This document shows, piece after piece, positions 7,205-9,845 of a stretch of 9,845 nucleotides of DNA (its first letter is position 1; every line of letters begins with the position of its first letter). Made by a program: the position numbers and the translations under genes. The notes beneath the pieces were generated by a model. It made no database searches. It worked only from the letters and a program-made list of their open reading frames with translations, and was not told where the DNA came from. The DNA comes from Massilia sp. (GTDB lineage: Bacteria; Pseudomonadota; Gammaproteobacteria; Burkholderiales; Burkholderiaceae_D), in contig DNCF01000385.1 of NCBI GenBank assembly GCA_003484545.1, forward strand, positions 1-9,845, written 5' to 3'.

Positions 7205-7329
7205 CGCCCGCTCCATCCTGACAATATTGTCTGCCTCTACCGCCGTCACCAACATTTTAGCTGGCAGTGCGATTAGAATTCTACCAATTCTGAGGAGACA
7301 CCCCGATTCCAACACTTACGGAGGGCACA
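7205..7329. promoter_or_regulatory. Divergent intergenic region with two palindromic elements
   Basis: This 125-bp, locally AT-rich region separates the hydrolase/ABC operon from the dehydrogenase gene and must contain both promoters. It holds a perfect 12-bp palindrome GACAATATTGTC at 7220-7231, just upstream of the hydrolase start, and a second element at 7273-7292 made of TTAGAATT and AATTCTGA arms around CTACC, including the perfect decamer TAGAATTCTA (7274-7283). TAGAAT is a fair -10 hexamer on both strands, and TAAAAT on the minus strand (7253-7258) is another, but none has a good -35. A shared regulator for both directions is possible; none is encoded in the window's centre. Confidence 0.5.
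7211..7214 (-). promoter_or_regulatory. Shine-Dalgarno supporting the hydrolase start at 7204
   Basis: GGAG on the minus strand, 6 nt before the ATG at 7204. It overlaps another in-frame ATG (7216), which itself lacks a spaced Shine-Dalgarno, so it favours the shorter protein. Confidence 0.55.
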
Positions 7330-8124
7330 ATGAAATCAAGCATGTTAACCGGCAAAACGGCACTCGTGACCGGCTCCACCTCCGGCATCGGCCTGGGGAT
7401 AGCGCGCGCGCTGGCCGAACAGGGAGCAAACATCGTCTTCAACGGCTTCGGCGACGCCCAGCAGATCGAGAAGCTGCGCAATGACGTCGGCGACGCCTTC
7501 GGAGTCCAGACCGCCTACCACAACGCCGACATGTCGAAGCCGGAAGAGATCGAAGCGATGATGGCCTTCGCCAGCGCCAAGTTCGGCGGCGTCGACATCC
7601 TGGTCAACAACGCCGGCATCCAGCACGTGGCGAACGTGGAGGACTTCCCGGTCGAAAAGTGGGATGCGATCATCGCGATCAACCTGAGTTCCGCCTTCCA
7701 CACCACCCGCCTGGCCCTGCCCGGCATGCGCCAGAAGAACTGGGGCCGCATCATCAACCTGGCCTCGGTCCACGGCCTGGTCGGTTCGGCCGGCAAGTCG
7801 GCCTACGTCGCCGCCAAGCACGGCCTGGTCGGCTTCACCAAGGTGACCGCGCTGGAGAATGCCCAGACCGGCATCACCTGCAACGCGATCTGCCCGGGCT
7901 GGGTCCTGACCCCGCTGGTGCAGAAGCAGGTCGACGACCGCGCCGCGCGCGAGGGCCTGTCGAACGATGAGGCACGCCGCGCCCTGTTGCTCGAGAAGCA
8001 GCCGTCGGGCGAATTCGTCACGCCGGACGAACTCGGCGCGCTGGCGGTGTTCTTCTGCTCGCCGGCCGGCGCCCAGGTGCGCGGCGTGGCGTGGAACATG
8101 GATGGAGGCTGGGCGGCGCAGTAA
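7330..8124 (+). CDS. bdhA: D-3-hydroxybutyrate dehydrogenase
   Basis: A 264-residue cytoplasmic short-chain dehydrogenase that interconverts D-3-hydroxybutyrate and acetoacetate with NAD (EC 1.1.1.30), a step in use of polyhydroxybutyrate. The cofactor motif TGSTSGIG is at 14-21 and NNAG at 93-96; catalytic Asn118, Ser146, Tyr159 and Lys163 are present (SAYVAAKHG). Residues known to bind substrate in the Pseudomonas fragi enzyme (Gln94, His144, Lys152, Trp187, Gln196, Trp257) all have counterparts here, shifted by four: Gln98, His148, Lys156, Trp191, Gln200, Trp261. This separates it from generic SDRs. The ATG at 7330 follows GGAGG by 5 nt; a second ATG at 7342 matches the usual family start but lacks such a site. 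It is transcribed away from the ABC operon, and the REP array starts 25 bases after its stop. Confidence 0.95.
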   Translation: MKSSMLTGKTALVTGSTSGIGLGIARALAEQGANIVFNGFGDAQQIEKLRNDVGDAFGVQTAYHNADMSKPEEIEAMMAFASAKFGGVDILVNNAGIQHVANVEDFPVEKWDAIIAINLSSAFHTTRLALPGMRQKNWGRIINLASVHGLVGSAGKSAYVAAKHGLVGFTKVTALENAQTGITCNAICPGWVLTPLVQKQVDDRAAREGLSNDEARRALLLEKQPSGEFVTPDELGALAVFFCSPAGAQVRGVAWNMDGGWAAQ

Positions 8125-8148
8125 CCTGCTTGCCGCCTGACCGCTTTT

Positions 8149-8286
8149 CGTAGGGCGGGCTCTTGAGCCCACGCGATCTGGCCGGCCGATCAGGGGCGAA
8201 CTCCAGCCTTGCCAACGGCGCGTGTCCGCAAGCGATGATCCGGCGTGGGTTCAAGAACCCACCCTACGAACTACGTGGCAGGTTTT
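8149..8286 (+). repeat. Array unit 1
   Basis: Forward REP 8149-8174 has GGGCGGG in place of GGGTGGG, giving one mismatch near the base of the stem. The spacer has GATC-T-GGCCGGCC-GATC at 8175-8191. The inverted REP 8243-8268 is intact and is preceded by GCGATGATCCG, shared only with unit 5. Confidence 0.9.
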
Positions 8287-8424
8287 CGTAGGGTGGGCTC
8301 TCGAGCCCACGCGGTCTGGCCGGCCGATCGGAGGCGAACTCCAGCCTTGCCAACGGCGCGTGTCCGCAGGCGGTGACCCGGCGTGGGTTCAAGAACCCAC
8401 CCTACGAACGACGTGGCGGGTTTT
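8287..8424 (+). repeat. Array unit 2
   Basis: Forward REP 8287-8312 has a CG loop (GTGGGCTC-TC-GAGCCCAC, perfect arms). Spacer keeps the GGCCGGCC core of unit 1 but has the GGCGGTGACCCG end of unit 3. Inverted REP 8381-8406 is intact. Confidence 0.9.
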
Positions 8425-8562
8425 CGTAGGGTGGGCTCTTGAGTCTACGCGGTCTCACCGGTCGATCGGAGGCGAACTCCAGCCTTGCCAACGGCGCGTG
8501 TCCGCAAGCGGTGACCCGGCGTGGGTTCAAGAACCCACCCTACAAACGACGTGGCGGGTTTT
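8425..8562 (+). repeat. Array unit 3
   Basis: Forward REP 8425-8450 has GAGTCTAC as right arm; both C-to-T changes would still pair as G-U in plus-strand RNA. Spacer core is ACCGGT instead of GCCGGC. Inverted REP 8519-8544 ends CCTACA rather than CCTACG. Confidence 0.9.
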
Positions 8563-8700
8563 TGTAGGGTGGGCTCTTGAGCCCACGCGGTCTCACCGGT
8601 CGATCAGAGGCGAACTCCAGCCTTGCCAACGGCGCGTGTCCGCAAGCGGTGGCCCGGCGTGGGTGCAAGAACCCACCCTACGCACTACGTGGCGGGTTTT
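8563..8700 (+). repeat. Array unit 4
   Basis: Forward REP 8563-8588 starts TGTAG instead of CGTAG but has perfect arms GTGGGCTC/GAGCCCAC. Spacer core is ACCGGT. Inverted REP 8657-8682 has GTGGGTGC, one mismatch next to the loop. Confidence 0.9.
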
Positions 8701-8820
8701 CGTAGGGTGGGCTCTTGAGTCTACGCGGTCTCACCGGTCGATCGGAGGCGAACTCCAGCCTTACCAACGGCGCGTGTCCGCAAGCGATGATCCGGCGTGG
8801 GTTCAAGAACCCACCCTACG
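8701..8820 (+). repeat. Array unit 5 (lacks the final linker)
   Basis: Forward REP 8701-8726 carries the same GAGTCTAC right arm as unit 3, and the spacer core is ACCGGT, but the end of the spacer (GCGATGATCCG) matches unit 1. Inverted REP 8795-8820 is intact. The 18-bp linker found after the other units is missing; unrelated leader DNA of the acetyltransferase gene follows. Confidence 0.9.
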
Positions 8821-8826
8821 TGCGAC

Positions 8827-8854
8827 AATTCTGCCTTTACCTTCAGGCAGGATT
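8827..8854 (+). promoter_or_regulatory. Leader hairpin covering the acetyltransferase ribosome binding site
   Basis: AATTCTGCCT (8827-8836) can pair with AGGCAGGATT (8845-8854) across an 8-nt loop, giving a 10-bp stem with one G-U pair. The right arm contains the purine-rich AGGCAGGA that serves as Shine-Dalgarno for the ATG at 8858, so the folded leader should hide the site. No U-tract follows, so it does not look like a terminator. Confidence 0.55.
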
Positions 8855-8857
8855 TGC

Positions 8858-9496
8858 ATGCAGCACTTTGAACGGCGGCGCGACCGCTTCGACCTCTTCG
8901 ACCGCATGGACAGCCCGGCGGTCAACCTCGCCTTCACGCTCGACCTGCCGGACTTTCGCCCCTGGTGCAGGCAGCAGCAACTCGGCCCCTTTCACGTCCT
9001 GCTCTGCGCCGTCTTGCGCGCGGTGCTGGCGATCCCGAACTTCCGCTACCGCGTCTTCGAAGGCGAGGTCATCGAGGTCGAGCGCCTGATGCCCTCCTTC
9101 ACCGTCACCAACCAGCACCACGACCTGAACTTCGCCCTGTTCGACTGGTCCGACGACCTGCGCGAGTTCGTCGCCCGCAGCGTGGCCGCGCGTGACGAGG
9201 CGAGCGCGATGCAGGAACTGAACGACAAGTACGCCGCCCTCTCGCCGCGCCAGGTCAAGGACCAGGTCTTCATCACCTGCATCCCCTGGCTCGACTTCAC
9301 GTCCATCCAGCACCCGGCCGCCACGCTCGGTGCGCCCGACATCCCTTCGCTCGCCTGGGGCCGCTTCAGGGACGGTCCCGACGGCCGCCTGGCCCTGCCG
9401 TTCTCGGTCCAGGCCCACCACGGCTTCGTCGACGGCTACCACATCCACCTGCTGGCGCGGCGGATCGCGGCCGAGCTGGACGGCTTCATGGCTTGA
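8858..9496 (+). CDS. CatA-like (type A chloramphenicol acetyltransferase family) O-acetyltransferase
   Basis: A 212-residue cytoplasmic protein of normal length for the CAT family, trimeric enzymes that move acetyl from acetyl-CoA to a hydroxyl. Visible family features: an N-terminal RFDLFDRMDSPAVNLAFTLDL segment, IPNFRYRVFEGEVI at 59-72, PWLDFTSI at 143-150 (Ser149 equals the conserved active-site serine), and AHHGFVDGYH at 186-195 with catalytic His188 and structural Asp192. Start is the ATG at 8858, with AGGCAGGA just upstream; the same frame is open back to 8222 only because the repeat unit is 138 bp, so the extra 212 residues are not real. Whether it acetylates chloramphenicol is not shown; many chromosomal homologues have unknown substrates. 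The tetR-type gene downstream has its own promoter. Confidence 0.88.
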   Translation: MQHFERRRDRFDLFDRMDSPAVNLAFTLDLPDFRPWCRQQQLGPFHVLLCAVLRAVLAIPNFRYRVFEGEVIEVERLMPSFTVTNQHHDLNFALFDWSDDLREFVARSVAARDEASAMQELNDKYAALSPRQVKDQVFITCIPWLDFTSIQHPAATLGAPDIPSLAWGRFRDGPDGRLALPFSVQAHHGFVDGYHIHLLARRIAAELDGFMA

Positions 9497-9527
9497 CCCG
9501 GAGCCCCGCGCAGGCGGCGGATTTCGC

Positions 9528-9556
9528 TTGACTCGAAAATATGATGGACATAATAT
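9528..9556 (+). promoter_or_regulatory. Sigma70-type promoter of the tetR-family gene
   Basis: TTGACT (9528-9533), a 17-bp spacer, then TAATAT (9551-9556). This is the best promoter match in the window and predicts a transcript starting near 9563, 26 bases before the ATG at 9589. Confidence 0.75.
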
Positions 9557-9570
9557 GAAAGCCATCATAT
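9539..9570. promoter_or_regulatory. Operator-like inverted repeat over the tetR promoter
   Basis: Perfect 9-bp arms ATATGATGG (9539-9547) and CCATCATAT (9562-9570) flank 14 bp that contain the -10 hexamer. An extra ATATGA at 9553-9558 repeats part of the arm. Position over the -10 and start point fits autorepression by the adjacent TetR-family protein. Confidence 0.65.
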
Positions 9571-9588
9571 CCACGAACCCCGGCCACC

Positions 9589-9845
9589 ATGAGCACGGAA
9601 TCGAAGCAAACCCGGCGCGAACTGTCCCACCAGCGCATTCTCGACGCCGCCGCGCGCGCGGTGCGGCGCCACGGCTATGCCGGCGTCGGCGTGGCCGAGG
9701 TCATGAAGGAAGCCGGCCTGACCCACGGCGGCTTCTACGCCCATTTCAAGTCGCGCGACGCCCTGCTGGCGGCGGCCGTCGAGCACGCCGGAACGGGCAG
9801 CCGCAAGGCCCTCGGCCGGCGCATCGCCGCCAGCCCCGACGCCGG
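9589..9845 (+). CDS. TetR/AcrR-family transcriptional regulator, partial (N-terminal domain)
   Basis: The first 85 residues are visible; the frame runs off the window. They form a TetR DNA-binding domain: helix 1 with RRELSHQRILDAAARAVRRHGY at about 9-30, then the helix-turn-helix VAEVMKEAGLTHGGFYAHFKS at 35-55, with the family's recognition-helix core HGGFYAHF. The ligand-binding C-terminal domain is not in view, so the effector is unknown. The ATG at 9589 has no clear Shine-Dalgarno in its short leader; no other in-frame start is available between the promoter and the domain. The gene lies 92 bp after the acetyltransferase stop but has its own promoter and operator-like repeat, so it is likely autoregulated; its other targets may lie beyond the window. 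Confidence 0.9.
   Translation, partial: MSTESKQTRRELSHQRILDAAARAVRRHGYAGVGVAEVMKEAGLTHGGFYAHFKSRDALLAAAVEHAGTGSRKALGRRIAASPDA

Larger units (their letters stand above)
8149..8820 (+). repeat. Tandem REP/BIME array, five copies of a 138-bp unit
   Basis: Forward 26-bp REP elements start at 8149, 8287, 8425, 8563 and 8701, and inverted ones at 8243, 8381, 8519, 8657 and 8795: both series have an exact spacing of 138 bp. Each unit is forward REP, a 68-bp spacer, inverted REP, and an 18-bp linker ending GTTTT (absent from the last copy). The REP core is CGTAG followed by a palindrome such as GTGGGCTC-TT-GAGCCCAC; inverted copies carry GTGGGTTC-AA-GAACCCAC. The GTAG tetranucleotide plus palindrome matches REP elements associated with RAYT transposases. 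The array fills most of the 733 bp between bdhA and the acetyltransferase gene; the rest (8125-8148 and 8821-8857) holds no gene. Confidence 0.95.

Noticed and set aside
4982..7276. A 764-codon open frame on the plus strand, antisense to the binding-protein and hydrolase genes
   Set aside because: Its product is low in recognisable motifs and rich in Gly, Ala, Arg and His, as expected opposite high-GC genes; the minus-strand genes have clear motifs and ribosome sites.
7205..7315. Longer hydrolase starting at 7315, 7255 or 7216
   Set aside because: The first two would cross the palindromic intergenic region, none has a spaced Shine-Dalgarno as good as that for 7204, and the fold does not need the extra residues.
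8149..8174. First REP of the array as an intrinsic terminator of bdhA
   Set aside because: The palindrome is strong and lies 25 bases after the stop, but no T-tract follows; it may stabilise the mRNA instead.
8149..8820. Regular repeats resembling a CRISPR array
   Set aside because: Repeats are palindromic REPs in alternating orientation, and the spacers are themselves repeated, not unique; no cas genes are present.
8222..9496. A 424-residue repeat-containing acetyltransferase
   Set aside because: The first 212 residues are translated REP array; the CAT domain is complete from the ATG at 8858, which has its own ribosome binding site.
8858..9496. Calling the CatA-like gene a chloramphenicol resistance gene
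   Set aside because: Catalytic residues are present, but substrate cannot be read from the sequence and no mobile or resistance context is seen.

Overview
The window looks like chromosomal DNA from a high-GC betaproteobacterium, most likely Oxalobacteraceae (Massilia/Telluria type). This is inferred from a PEP-CTERM/post-PEP-CTERM gene pair, GTAG-type REP palindromes, a classical D-3-hydroxybutyrate dehydrogenase of polyhydroxybutyrate metabolism, and strong GC bias at third codon positions. No rRNA, tRNA, CRISPR array, integrase or insertion sequence is visible.

Layout. (1) 1-978, minus strand: a PEP-CTERM surface protein and, overlapping it downstream, a small post-PEP-CTERM-1 domain protein cut by the window edge. 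(2) 979-1380: non-coding, with a pair of inverted REP palindromes and a weak terminator candidate. (3) 1381-7204, minus strand: a tightly packed six-gene operon read right to left: alpha/beta hydrolase, periplasmic substrate-binding protein, LivG and LivF ATPases, LivH and LivM permeases. (4) 7205-7329: a divergent intergenic region with two palindromic elements. (5) 7330-8124, plus strand: D-3-hydroxybutyrate dehydrogenase. (6) 8149-8820: five tandem copies of an exactly 138-bp unit, each holding two inverted REP palindromes. (7) 8858-9496, plus strand: a CatA-like O-acetyltransferase with a hairpin over its ribosome binding site. (8) 9528-9845: a strong sigma70-type promoter with an overlapping operator-like inverted repeat, then the start of a TetR-family regulator that runs off the window.

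How the genes fit together. The hydrolase and ABC importer look co-transcribed and lie back to back with the 3-hydroxybutyrate dehydrogenase. A plausible but unproven reading is a scavenging module: the importer brings in a hydroxy acid, small ester or branched-chain-like substrate, the hydrolase cleaves an ester, and the dehydrogenase oxidises 3-hydroxybutyrate to acetoacetate. The most unusual structures are non-coding: the REP array, whose 138-bp period is divisible by three and so keeps a false reading frame open into the acetyltransferase gene, and the hairpin that sequesters that gene's Shine-Dalgarno.
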